DNA from: Prosthecobacter debontii
GTDB lineage: Bacteria; Verrucomicrobiota; Verrucomicrobiia; Verrucomicrobiales; Verrucomicrobiaceae
Reading direction: 5' to 3'
DNA: 64,000 nt
Assembly: GCA_945860295.1 (NCBI GenBank)
Contig: CAMAQH010000021.1
Location: 1-64,000 of the forward strand
This document shows positions 55,516 to 63,442 of this stretch, piece after piece. The notes beneath the pieces were generated by a model. That model was not told where the DNA came from and ran no database searches. It saw only the letters and a list, made by a program, of their open reading frames with translations. Numbering within the stretch: position 1 is the first letter of the stretch; each line of letters begins with the position of its first letter. A program made the translations under genes and the position numbers.

Positions 55516-56433
55516 TCAGTCTTCGCCAATTTTGGGGGAAATTTTCACCGGTGTTTGCTTGCGGTCGCGGATGTGGTGCTCCTGGTCGCCGAGGGCATAG
55601 ACCATGTCCGGAGCGACGCTTTCCATGAGGAATACGTTCGCGCCGATGATGCTGCGCGCGCCGATGACAGTGTCACCGCCGACAATGGTGGCTCCGGCAT
55701 AAATGGTGACGCGATCTTCGAGCGTTGGGTGGCGCTTTTTGCCCGCGAGTGCTTGCCCCGCAGCGAGTGATTTGGCAACGAGGCCGACGCCTTGATAGAG
55801 CTTCACATGCGAGCCAATCTCGCAGGTCTCACCTATGACGACGCCGGTGCCGTGGTCGATGAAGAAGTGGCTGCCGAGCTGAGCGCCGGGATGGATGTCG
55901 ATGCCGGTGCGACCATGCGCCCACTCGGTCATCATGCGCGGCAGCAGGGGCACGCCGGATTTATAAAGAAGATGAGCGCTGCGCTGAATGGCGATGGCTT
56001 CGAGTCCTGGGTAGGCGAGGATGATCTCCTCGAAGCTGCGCGCGGCGGGATCGCCATCGAAAGCGGCCTGTACATCGGTTTGCAAAAGCTGTCGGACTGC
56101 GGGCAGGCTCACCATGAAATCACAGACGAGCTTCATGGCTTGTTCGTGGTGATTGGCGCCTCCGCCATCGCTCAGGCGCAGACTGCGGCGGACTTCGATG
56201 TTTAGACGCTCGCGCATCCCGGCGACTCGCTCGTGGGTGAGCAGTTCGAGATCTTGAGAAGAGAGAGCGTCTTCTGAAAAGAAGCCTGGAAAGAGTACCT
56301 TTAGCAGATCCTCGCAGAGCACGGCGATGGCGCGCTTGGACGGCAGGTTACCGCTGTCCACATGATTGATCCCACCGACCTCACAATATGAGGCCATGAG
56401 GCTTTGAACGATCTCTTCTTGGCGGCAATCCAT
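55516..56433 (-). CDS. cysE: Serine O-acetyltransferase
   Basis: The protein is 305 residues from the ATG at 56433; a GTG at 56514 overlapping the YceH gene would add 27 residues. It has a helical N-terminal SAT domain ([20 protein letters not shown]) followed by left-handed hexapeptide repeats with [48 protein letters not shown] and the catalytic-loop His-Gly. It acetylates serine for cysteine synthesis. Its length and extended N-terminus fit the EpsC/plant-type subgroup. No cysK is adjacent. Confidence 0.92.
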   Translation of the reverse strand: MDCRQEEIVQSLMASYCEVGGINHVDSGNLPSKRAIAVLCEDLLKVLFPGFFSEDALSSQDLELLTHERVAGMRERLNIEVRRSLRLSDGGGANHHEQAMKLVCDFMVSLPAVRQLLQTDVQAAFDGDPAARSFEEIILAYPGLEAIAIQRSAHLLYKSGVPLLPRMMTEWAHGRTGIDIHPGAQLGSHFFIDHGTGVVIGETCEIGSHVKLYQGVGLVAKSLAAGQALAGKKRHPTLEDRVTIYAGATIVGGDTVIGARSIIGANVFLMESVAPDMVYALGDQEHHIRDRKQTPVKISPKIGED

Positions 56434-56500
56434 GGTTTTGTGCTGCCAATTAAAGACAGGATGTGAGTGATGGCAAACGGCGAGGCTGTGAACAACCGAC

Positions 56501-57169
56501 TCAATCTTCCACACCCAACTTCACCTTGAGGCGAGTGAGCTGGGCTTTGAGGATCTCGATCTCCATTTCCATGCGCTGCTTCCAGGCTTGATCGTCGGCG
56601 GAGAGGGGCACAGGAGCGGAGGTGGCGGCGCGGATTTCCTCCTGTGGGGCTAGGCTGCTAGGCTCGCCCGTCAGGAGCTGTAGATACTGAACGACTCTGC
56701 GGCCGGGGCCAGCGGGGAGACAGGCAACGACAGGCCCCTCGCTATAGGTGATGAGCTTCATCAGCTCTGTCTCCACACTTTCCAGGTCGGCGAAGGGTTG
56801 CAGGCGCTCGGTGCGCAGACGCAGCTCGCCGAGGGTCTGTTCACCACGCAGGAGGAGGACGCAAAGCAGGGAGATGGCGGGCTTTTCCATGCCTGGAAAT
56901 TTGGCGCGCAGGTTGTGCCGAAATTTATTCACGCGCCCGCCAACGATGGTTACTTGAAAGGCCCAGCCGCGTGTCTTCATGCCCTCGACGGTGCGCAGCA
57001 CGGTGCTTTCTTCGAGGTTCATGATGGGATCACGATTGGTCGTCTGATTGCATGCGGCGGTGAGGGCGTTTAGCGTGAGTGGGTAGTAGTCGGGCAGGGT
57101 GATTTCTTTTTCGATGAGGCAGCCTAGGATGCGGGCTTCGAGGGCGGAGAGTAGGGCGGCGTCAGGCAT
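56501..57169 (-). CDS. YceH / DUF480 family protein
   Basis: The 222-residue protein starts [20 protein letters not shown] and has [30 protein letters not shown] and the [17 protein letters not shown] segment, all typical of the winged-helix DUF480/YceH family of unknown function. The C-terminal helix ([19 protein letters not shown]) is a coiled coil. The ATG at 57169 is chosen because the family motif starts there. It may be the first gene of the leftward cysE-sprT-permease run. Confidence 0.9.
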   Translation of the reverse strand: MPDAALLSALEARILGCLIEKEITLPDYYPLTLNALTAACNQTTNRDPIMNLEESTVLRTVEGMKTRGWAFQVTIVGGRVNKFRHNLRAKFPGMEKPAISLLCVLLLRGEQTLGELRLRTERLQPFADLESVETELMKLITYSEGPVVACLPAGPGRRVVQYLQLLTGEPSSLAPQEEIRAATSAPVPLSADDQAWKQRMEMEIEILKAQLTRLKVKLGVED

Positions 57170-57215
57170 GGTCGTGGCGCAGAGACTAGCAGCAGAGAGA
57201 CGGGTCGGAAAGTTC

Positions 57216-57254
57216 GGACTGAGGCGAGCGTAGCGATGCCGAACGCCGCAGTCC
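57216..57254. repeat. Palindromic intergenic repeat upstream of yceH
   Basis: GGACTGAGGCG (57216-57226) and CGCCGCAGTCC (57244-57254) are inverted arms with one mismatch, enclosing AGCGTAGCGATGCCGAA. It resembles a short REP-like unit and differs in sequence from the one at 18748. Confidence 0.5.
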
Positions 57255-57290
57255 CCAAAAGGGCGTTGCCGCGCGCGCTGGCTAGGAAAC

Positions 57291-57542
57291 TCAGCCGCCA
57301 CGCGAGTCCATAAGTGCCATCTGCAATCCATCAGGCAACGCTGCCTTTGCATTGTGATACATGACTTCCATCACCTGCCGATCCGCCAGTGTTTTTCCGG
57401 TGATCTTCAGGCTCTTGATGTCGCACTTCGGCAGCACTTGCTCATTGAGCAGTGTTTCATATGCGATCACGCGCATGGCATCCGTCTCTGATTTCGATGG
57501 AGCAAGCGGATCAACCGCCCACGTTTTTGGAAAAGCAGCCAA
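57291..57542 (-). CDS. Short hypothetical ORF, possibly a gene remnant
   Basis: An 83-codon frame that starts only with TTG right after a stop codon and reads TWAVDPLAPSKSETDAMRV and KCDIKSLKITGKTLADRQVM. It looks like the end of a small exported protein whose signal part is missing. No family is recognised. The rest of the 57170-57658 stretch holds only the palindromic repeat. Confidence 0.35.
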   Translation of the reverse strand: MAAFPKTWAVDPLAPSKSETDAMRVIAYETLLNEQVLPKCDIKSLKITGKTLADRQVMEVMYHNAKAALPDGLQMALMDSRGG

Positions 57543-57658
57543 GTTAGAGCCCTAACATTCGAGATGAATAAAATGGCGTCGCTTCATACGAGATGGATCA
57601 CATCTTGAGGCAGCTCTGCCGTCAATAAAACAGCACACTACGAAAATCTCATCGGAAC

Positions 57659-59194
57659 TCACTTCCACTGCAAGGGCGTGCCAGCAGGCAGAAGCCGCAC
57701 GATGCGCGCGATGTCCCAGTTCGCCATTCTCAGGCCGCCGATGCTTTCCTGCGTTTTCATTCTTCCGGGGATACTTGTGCCGTGCAGACCATAGGGCAGG
57801 GGCGTTGTACTCTTGGCCTTGGCGAGATTGATCCACAAGATGCCGAGCGGATTATTCGGCCCAGCCGCCAAGTATTGCTCGGTGGCCAACACAGGCGCTG
57901 AAGCAGGCGTGACTTCCGGGGCCGCTGGCACAACAAACGAGCCAACTAACTTTGGCTTTTCGGAAGTCTTCTGTTCCTGCTTGGTCGCCAGGCGCGGGCG
58001 TGGGATCACATCCAGCACCGTCCAAGAGCCACGACCGCGCAGATCAGGGCGTGCTGAACACAAAGGCATCGCGGCCACCAATTTGAGACCTTGATAGATC
58101 TCCAGTCGTGACAAGCCAACGATGACCGCAGTCACAGGCTTGCTTGCATCAGCGGCAGGCGGAAGCCGCGCATCCAGAACTTTCTCGACCTCAAACGGGA
58201 TCACATTAGGAACTTGGAAATCGCTGCCAGCGATGGGTGTGCCTTTTATTTTCACATTCAAGCTACGCAGGAAAGTCTCGTCACAATGGAAGCGCTCCGC
58301 CACAAACTCCCAGGGCGTCCGATAGGCGAGCAGCGGCGCAGCTACGAGTTCCTCATAAGTCTGAGCCGGCAGCGCGGGCGCTTGCTTGCTCTTGCTGGAC
58401 CGCGCTGACTTCGTGGTGAGTAAAGCTCCCGTCATTTCTGGCGCGATGAATCGGAAATCCTCCGGCTTCAAAGTATAGCGAGTGAATGGCTGACCTGCCA
58501 CGCTGATGGCTTTCTGCCGAAGCGTTTCGGTGTTGGGAATATCCTCATGAGCACTGCGGTAGAGTTCTAAAGCCTTCTCAAAAACCGCGCCTGGATCGCC
58601 ATCGATGGGGCCGGTTGAGAAATACTCACGATCTAAAAACACTTGTAGCAGCACGCTCTCCGTTTCCTTGCTGATCACCAAGACCGGCGGTGGTTTTACC
58701 GCCGTCTTTAGCTTGTTCTTTTCAGATGCCTTTGGTTCTGGCTCAGGCGGCGGAACCATGGCGTAGAGTTCTTTAAGCGTTGGGATTTTAAGCACCTGCC
58801 CGATCTGGATCGTGTCCTTGGTCAGGTTGTTGAATGCCTTGAGTTGATTAACCTCCATTCCAAATTTTCTCGCGATGATGACCAGCGCGTCACCACGCTT
58901 CACCTCATAGCTGTCAGGGCGCGCGGCGGCTGGAGAAATAGAAACGCTAGGCGCACCCGGCGTGCCTGCTGAATGTGGAGTTTCAGGCAGCGCAAAACCC
59001 CAGTTTTTTTCATCTGAAGGCAGCACCCACCACTTCCACTTCACCGCCATTTCAAGGCCAGGTTCAATGCGCGGTTTGGCGGGTGGCACAGCAGGAACCG
59101 TTTGGGCAAACGCTCGGGACGAGACACCCGTCATGACGAGGGTGAGCAGGATACGCGAAGTAACAGCAAGCATGGCTGTGATAGTTACCTTCAT
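57659..59194 (-). CDS. Exported LysM protein with a catalytically dead L,D-transpeptidase (YkuD) domain
   Basis: The protein is 511 residues from the ATG at 59194, with a signal peptide (about residues 1-31, RAFA end). A LysM domain (YEVKRGDALVIIARKFG, QIGQVLKIP) lies at about 95-138, followed by a helical linker resembling the YkuD-associated peptidoglycan-binding region. A C-terminal YkuD fold runs from about 375 to the end (NNPLGILWINL, YGLHGTSIPGRM). In active enzymes the motif reads S-H-G-C-x-R; here it is ESIGGLRMANWD, so the catalytic Cys (at residue 487) is Gly and the His is Ile. The protein probably binds peptidoglycan without crosslinking it. A longer frame to 59467 overlaps a recQ remnant on the other strand and is rejected. 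Confidence 0.85.
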   Translation of the reverse strand: MKVTITAMLAVTSRILLTLVMTGVSSRAFAQTVPAVPPAKPRIEPGLEMAVKWKWWVLPSDEKNWGFALPETPHSAGTPGAPSVSISPAAARPDSYEVKRGDALVIIARKFGMEVNQLKAFNNLTKDTIQIGQVLKIPTLKELYAMVPPPEPEPKASEKNKLKTAVKPPPVLVISKETESVLLQVFLDREYFSTGPIDGDPGAVFEKALELYRSAHEDIPNTETLRQKAISVAGQPFTRYTLKPEDFRFIAPEMTGALLTTKSARSSKSKQAPALPAQTYEELVAAPLLAYRTPWEFVAERFHCDETFLRSLNVKIKGTPIAGSDFQVPNVIPFEVEKVLDARLPPAADASKPVTAVIVGLSRLEIYQGLKLVAAMPLCSARPDLRGRGSWTVLDVIPRPRLATKQEQKTSEKPKLVGSFVVPAAPEVTPASAPVLATEQYLAAGPNNPLGILWINLAKAKSTTPLPYGLHGTSIPGRMKTQESIGGLRMANWDIARIVRLLPAGTPLQWK

Positions 59195-59260
59195 CACGAA
59201 CATGCGCCAAGCGGAAATCAAGGATCGTGCGAGCCGCTCGCCTTTTCGATCTGATCCGAT

Positions 59261-59836
59261 CACCCTTTGCTCATGCAATACCTCGGTTATGATGTCTTCC
59301 GCCCGCTCTAGCGTAAGATCATGGAAGTCTCGACGGCCGGACGTAATGCCGTGGCCATTCTCCCGACTGGCTATGGCGCGCGAAGGCGTGACGCACGTGA
59401 TTTCTCCGCTCATCGCGTAGATGAAGCACCGGGTAGATGCGTTGGCCGCCAGTGGTGTGGAGGCCACTTTTTAAAATCGTCCATTCTAGGCAGCGAGGCG
59501 CAGCGGCGTCACTCCGGTCTCGAGCAGGACCATTACAAACTCCTCTACGCCGCAGTGGAGCACGTGATGATGGCGGGCTTCATCCAGGATTTGCAGCGCT
59601 GAAATGTCAGCACCATCGCCGTCGATGAAGCGCATTGTATCAGCCTGCGGGGGCATGATTTCCGTCCGGAGTATCGGCAGTGCGTGCAGTTGCGTGATCA
59701 TCTGCCTGGCGTGCCCTTCATGGTGCTCACCGCCACCGCCACGGAGCTGCTGTGGAGGCACATCATTCGCCAGCTCCAATCGACCGAATCTCACTTATAC
59801 CATCCCGTCATCCTGGACTTCCTCAGCGTCTTGTGA
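59261..59836 (+). pseudogene. recQ: Decayed RecQ helicase fragment
   Basis: Several RecQ motifs survive in order on the + strand. They are MQYLGYDVFRPL then a stop, GRNAVAILPTGYG (Walker A start), GVTHVISPLIA then a stop, RVDALAASGVEATF in another frame, GSEAQRRHSGLEQDHYKLLY, a stop where Trp is expected (59600-59602), [11 protein letters not shown] (motif II), [11 protein letters not shown] and [10 protein letters not shown] (motif III). The Walker A lysine region and everything beyond motif III are missing. Frameshifts lie near 59378 and 59465. The start of the remnant overlaps the upstream region of the YkuD-like gene. Confidence 0.85.
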
Positions 59837-59844
59837 AGGCAACT

Positions 59845-60187
59845 ATGAGCACGCATGCCTTTCATCCCACACGCTGGAGCCTCGTCGCCCGCGCCACACC
59901 AAGCTTTTTCGCCGAGCTGCTACGCAACCACAAGTTCGCCATGGTCGATACCGAAAGCGGCAAGTTACGCACCTTTTTGCTCAGCATCGGTGCCAATGGC
60001 AACAATGACTAGGCCGTCATTGCGAAACAGCTCGGCATGAAAGACGGCGCGCTGCGAGTCGCCACCCACCGCCTGCGTCACCGCTTCCGCATAATTGTTT
60101 TTTCCATCATCGCCGAGACGCTCGACGACCCGACTGAGGCGAATGTGCGGGCGAAGATTGGTGTGCTCATGGAGTCGCTGGCTCGAC
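59845..60187 (+). pseudogene. Decayed RNA polymerase sigma-70-type (ECF) factor
   Basis: In one frame the segment reads MSTHAFHPTRWSLVARA, FFAELLRNHKFAMVDTESGK, LRTFLLSIGAN, a TAG stop at 60010, then VIAKQLGMKDGALRVATHRL and RHRFRIIVFSIIAETLDDP. This matches the beginning, part of region 2, and the helix-turn-helix of region 4 of the sigma-70 proteins common in Verrucomicrobia and Planctomycetes (family start ST.xFxTTRWSLV). About half of the normal length is deleted. It begins eight bases after the recQ remnant and ends at the convergent dehydrogenase gene. Confidence 0.75.
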
Positions 60188-60188
60188 A

Positions 60189-61217
60189 CTATACCGGACG
60201 CAGCACGCTCTTCACCACCTCGCCCTTGTGCATCTTCTCGAAGGCTTCGTGCCACTCGGTCACGGGCCAGACACCGCCGATGATGGGCTTCACGTCGAAC
60301 TGACCGCTACTCATCAGCGCAATCACGCGCTCCCAGATCGGCCAGTTGTGGCTGAAGCTGCCTTGCAGCGTGATGTTCTTTTGCACGAGCTGATCGAGAT
60401 TAAAGCCAAGTGGCTGCGGTCCCCAACCAACTTTACTGATCCACCCAGCAGGGCGCACAATATCGAGAGCGATCTTGAGCGTCGCGCTGGCACCGGCGGC
60501 GTCGATGACGCCATCACAGCCGAGTCCGTCACGTTCCATGGCCCAGGGTTTGACATCACCGATGATGACTTCGCAGCCGTAGTGCTTGCGGGCGAGTTCA
60601 AGACGATGCGCGTCCTGTGGCAGGCCAACGATAGCGACTTGTGCACCACATTGCTTCGCCATCGCCGCACAGAGGATGCCGATGGTGCCAGGGCCGAGCA
60701 CGACCACGCGATCACCGGGCTCAATGCGCGCGTTCTTCACCACCGCATTGTAGGCCACGCAACAAGGCTCGGTGAGGCAGGCTTGCTCGAAAGGCAGATG
60801 ATCCGGCACATGATGCAGAATACGACTCGGCACACGCACATACTTCGTAATCGCGCCGTTCACGCCGTAGCCAAAACCTTTGCGGGTGCTGTCGAGGTTA
60901 TAGAGGCCACGGCGGGTCATCGGGTTGTCTTTGGAGATGATCGCCGCTGTTTCAGAGACGACGCGGTCACCTTCCTTCCAGCCTTCCACATCCTTGCCGA
61001 CTTCGATGATGTGTCCGCCGAATTCATGCCCAAGCACGACGGGATAATTCACTGGCCAGGAGTGATCCGCTGTCCACTGATGCAGATCAGAGCCACACAC
61101 GCCCACATTGGCTACCTCCAGCAGCACATCTTCAGAGCCGATAGTGGGCTTTTCAATTTCACGGATTTCGACGGAGCCTTTTTCAGGCGCGAAGTTAACG
61201 ACGGCGGCAGATTTCAT
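60189..61217 (-). CDS. Zinc-type alcohol/polyol dehydrogenase (MDR superfamily)
   Basis: The protein is 342 residues from the ATG at 61217. A GroES-like domain has the catalytic zinc site VGVCGSDLHQW and LGHEFGGHIIEVG. A Rossmann domain has VVVLGPGTIGILCAAMAK. It resembles threonine/sorbitol-type dehydrogenases. The four cysteines of the structural zinc lobe are absent (the loop reads SKDNPMTRRGLYNLDSTRKG), so it lacks the second zinc. The neighbouring Gfo/Idh/MocA gene suggests a sugar or polyol pathway. It is divergent from that gene. Confidence 0.88.
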   Translation of the reverse strand: MKSAAVVNFAPEKGSVEIREIEKPTIGSEDVLLEVANVGVCGSDLHQWTADHSWPVNYPVVLGHEFGGHIIEVGKDVEGWKEGDRVVSETAAIISKDNPMTRRGLYNLDSTRKGFGYGVNGAITKYVRVPSRILHHVPDHLPFEQACLTEPCCVAYNAVVKNARIEPGDRVVVLGPGTIGILCAAMAKQCGAQVAIVGLPQDAHRLELARKHYGCEVIIGDVKPWAMERDGLGCDGVIDAAGASATLKIALDIVRPAGWISKVGWGPQPLGFNLDQLVQKNITLQGSFSHNWPIWERVIALMSSGQFDVKPIIGGVWPVTEWHEAFEKMHKGEVVKSVLRPV

Positions 61218-61356
61218 GGTGATGACTTTATCATACGCGGATGTGCCCGTGCTTATCCACGACAAAGTCTGTGCGATGTGCGACACGATCTAGGCCGTTG
61301 TGATCGGAACCAGTTTAAATCGACCTGCGGAGTGCGTTATCATCCACTCGCATCTC

Positions 61357-62712
61357 ATGAAAAAGCATCTCAAGCCCACTTCCAGCCGCCGTGACTTCAT
61401 CGCCACGGGCGCTGCCGTTCTCGGATTTAATATCATCCCGCGTCATGTTCTCGGCGCACCAGGGCAGCCAGCACCATCGGAGAAGTTGAACATCGGTTGT
61501 GTGGGCATCGGTGGTCAGGGTGGTGGCGTGACGCGCGATCTCGCGACCTTTGCCAGCGTTCACATTGCCGCGCTTTGTGATGTGGAGCAGAAGCATGAGG
61601 CGACGATGGCGAAGGCTTATCCCGGCAGCCCCTTTTATAAAGACTACCGCGAGATGCTGGCAAAGGAGACAGGTCTCGACGCCGTGATGGTCGGCACGCC
61701 GGATCATTGGCACGCGCCGATCTCCATCGCTGCGATGCGGCTCGGCAAGCATGTGTATTGTGAGAAGCCGCTCGCGCATACCATTGAAGAAACACGCATC
61801 ATGGCCAAGGTCGCCGCCGAGATGAAAGTCGTCACGCAAATGGGCAACACTGGTCATGCGAGCGAAGGCCTGCGTCTGACGAAAGAATGGATCGATGCGG
61901 GTGCCATCGGCACGATCAGCGAAGTGCATGTCTGGTCGGATCGACCCGGAACATTCTGGGATTCGCAGGGCAAGCCACGGCCTACAGAGAAGCTGCCAGT
62001 GCCTGCGACACTGGACTGGAACCAATGGCAAGGCGCAGCCCCTGAGCATGATTATCACCCACTTTATGTACCCCGGAAGTGGCGCGGTTGGTTCGACTAC
62101 GGCTGCGGAGCGCTCGGTGACATGATGGTCCACAATGCCGACCCCGCATGGTATGCGCTCGATCTCGGCGCACCGACTTCTGTGGAAGCTGAGTGTTCGG
62201 AGACCAATGCGGACTCCTTCCCACTCTGGAGCATTGTCACCTGGCGCTTCGCTGCGAAAGGCAATCGTGGTCCGGTGAAACTCACTTGGCATGACGGCGG
62301 CAAGCAACCCGCGCCGCCGCCTGGATTCGATGCCGCGCGCAAGATGGGCGACAACGGCATTCTTTTCCTCGGCGACAATGGATCGATCATCGCTCCAGGC
62401 TGGTCTGGCACGCCGCGCATCGTTCCTGAAAGCCAGATGCGCAGCTTTAAACTGCCACCGCACTCCATCGCCCGCAGTCCTGGGCATCGGGAAGAATGGG
62501 TCGCTGCCTGCCTCGCGGGTAAGCCGGAGGACGCGAAAGCAAACTTCGCGTATGCCGCGCCCTACACCGAAGCGCTGCTGACAGGGGTGCTGCCGATCCG
62601 CCTCGGCAAACGCATCGAATGGGACAGCGCAGCCATGAAGGCCACCAATGCGCCTGAGGCAGACTCAATGATCCGCAAGGCTTACCGCAAAGGCTTCGAG
62701 CTGCCGACCTGA
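61357..62712 (+). CDS. Tat-exported Gfo/Idh/MocA family oxidoreductase
   Basis: The protein is 451 residues from the ATG at 61357, with a Tat signal (SRRDFIATGAAVLGF). The Rossmann motif KLNIGCVGIGGQGGG, LCDVEQKHEATMAK, VGTPDHWHAPISIAAM and HVYCEKPLAHT are the family hallmarks; EKP binds substrate. A C-terminal domain has DYGCGALGDMMVHNADPAW with the catalytic acid/His region. It would oxidise or epimerise a sugar or inositol with NAD(P). The substrate is unknown. Upstream start codons at 61300 would precede the Tat signal and are rejected. Confidence 0.9.
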   Translation: MKKHLKPTSSRRDFIATGAAVLGFNIIPRHVLGAPGQPAPSEKLNIGCVGIGGQGGGVTRDLATFASVHIAALCDVEQKHEATMAKAYPGSPFYKDYREMLAKETGLDAVMVGTPDHWHAPISIAAMRLGKHVYCEKPLAHTIEETRIMAKVAAEMKVVTQMGNTGHASEGLRLTKEWIDAGAIGTISEVHVWSDRPGTFWDSQGKPRPTEKLPVPATLDWNQWQGAAPEHDYHPLYVPRKWRGWFDYGCGALGDMMVHNADPAWYALDLGAPTSVEAECSETNADSFPLWSIVTWRFAAKGNRGPVKLTWHDGGKQPAPPPGFDAARKMGDNGILFLGDNGSIIAPGWSGTPRIVPESQMRSFKLPPHSIARSPGHREEWVAACLAGKPEDAKANFAYAAPYTEALLTGVLPIRLGKRIEWDSAAMKATNAPEADSMIRKAYRKGFELPT

Positions 62713-63424
62713 TCATCATCTGCCATTACATTACCGACACCAAGGGAGCCGATTGCAGTGAGTATAAAAGCATCAAAGGTAAATTCAATACCGCACCCGA
62801 TGCATCTGCCGCCAGTGCCTTGAGTTTCTGCGTGATGACCTGCCAGGGCTATCAGGATCGCGATCATGCGGCCGGGCACCCGATTTATCCTTCGATGGTG
62901 GCGCTCGGCGCGCGCTTCATCTTCATGACTGGCATGAAAGCGGGCGACCTCACTTTTGCCGATGGCCAGCGCATCTTCCATGAACAGGCGCCGATGGGTG
63001 AGCAGAGCTATCGCACGATTTGCTGGGGTCGTGATTTACAAATTTGGTTCACCGACGGACCCGACAATCGCTCGCCTAACAAGATGGAAGACTGGCCTGA
63101 AAAGACGATCTGGAGCGCTGAGCAGAAAGCCTGGTTCAAGCGCACGGTGAAGGAGAGTGACGCGACGTGGAAGGTGCTGATCAGCCAGCCGCCGCTCGTG
63201 GCTCCAGATCGCGGGAATAAGAATGACAACCAATCGAACGAGGGATTCATGCATGAAAGCGACGAACTCCGCGCGTGGCTCAAGGCAAATGTCCCTGACA
63301 ACTGGGCGGCTTCCTCGCCATCGAGTTGAAGCCTGGGGCAGGAGAAAGCACCATCAGCTTCCAGCTTCGCCATGTGGATGGAGAGATCGGCTACGAAGCG
63401 GAGTATAGCAGGAAGCTCAGCTAA
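62711..63424 (+). pseudogene. Decayed PhoD-type alkaline phosphatase/phosphodiesterase
   Basis: The + strand reads VMTCQGYQDRDHAAGHPIYP, SMVALGARFIFMTG, then FADGQRIFHEQAPMGEQSYR, DLQIWFTDGPDNRSPN and WKVLISQPPLVAPDRG in one frame. After a shift near 63300 it reads GGFLAIELKPGAGESTI and EIGYEAEYSRKLS up to a stop at 63422. These match PhoD-family phosphatases. The N-terminal signal, the GDxxYYD metal segment after MTG, and a block before GGFL are deleted. It follows the Gfo/Idh gene directly. Confidence 0.75.
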
Positions 63425-63442
63425 CAAATTCAGTGCATCATC

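Noticed and set aside
59195-59467. N-terminal extension of the LysM/YkuD-like protein to 602 residues
   Set aside because: The extension precedes a normal signal peptide and is the antisense of the recQ remnant.
59600-59602. TGA in the recQ remnant as a selenocysteine codon
   Set aside because: RecQ has Trp at this site, other stops and frameshifts are present, and no SECIS-like structure was seen.
60228-61394. 388-codon rightward frame opposite the zinc dehydrogenase
   Set aside because: The opposite strand encodes a clear MDR enzyme with all core motifs; the frame has no domain and arises from high GC codon bias.
61315-62487. 390-codon leftward frame opposite the Gfo/Idh/MocA gene
   Set aside because: Shadow of a well-supported oxidoreductase gene.
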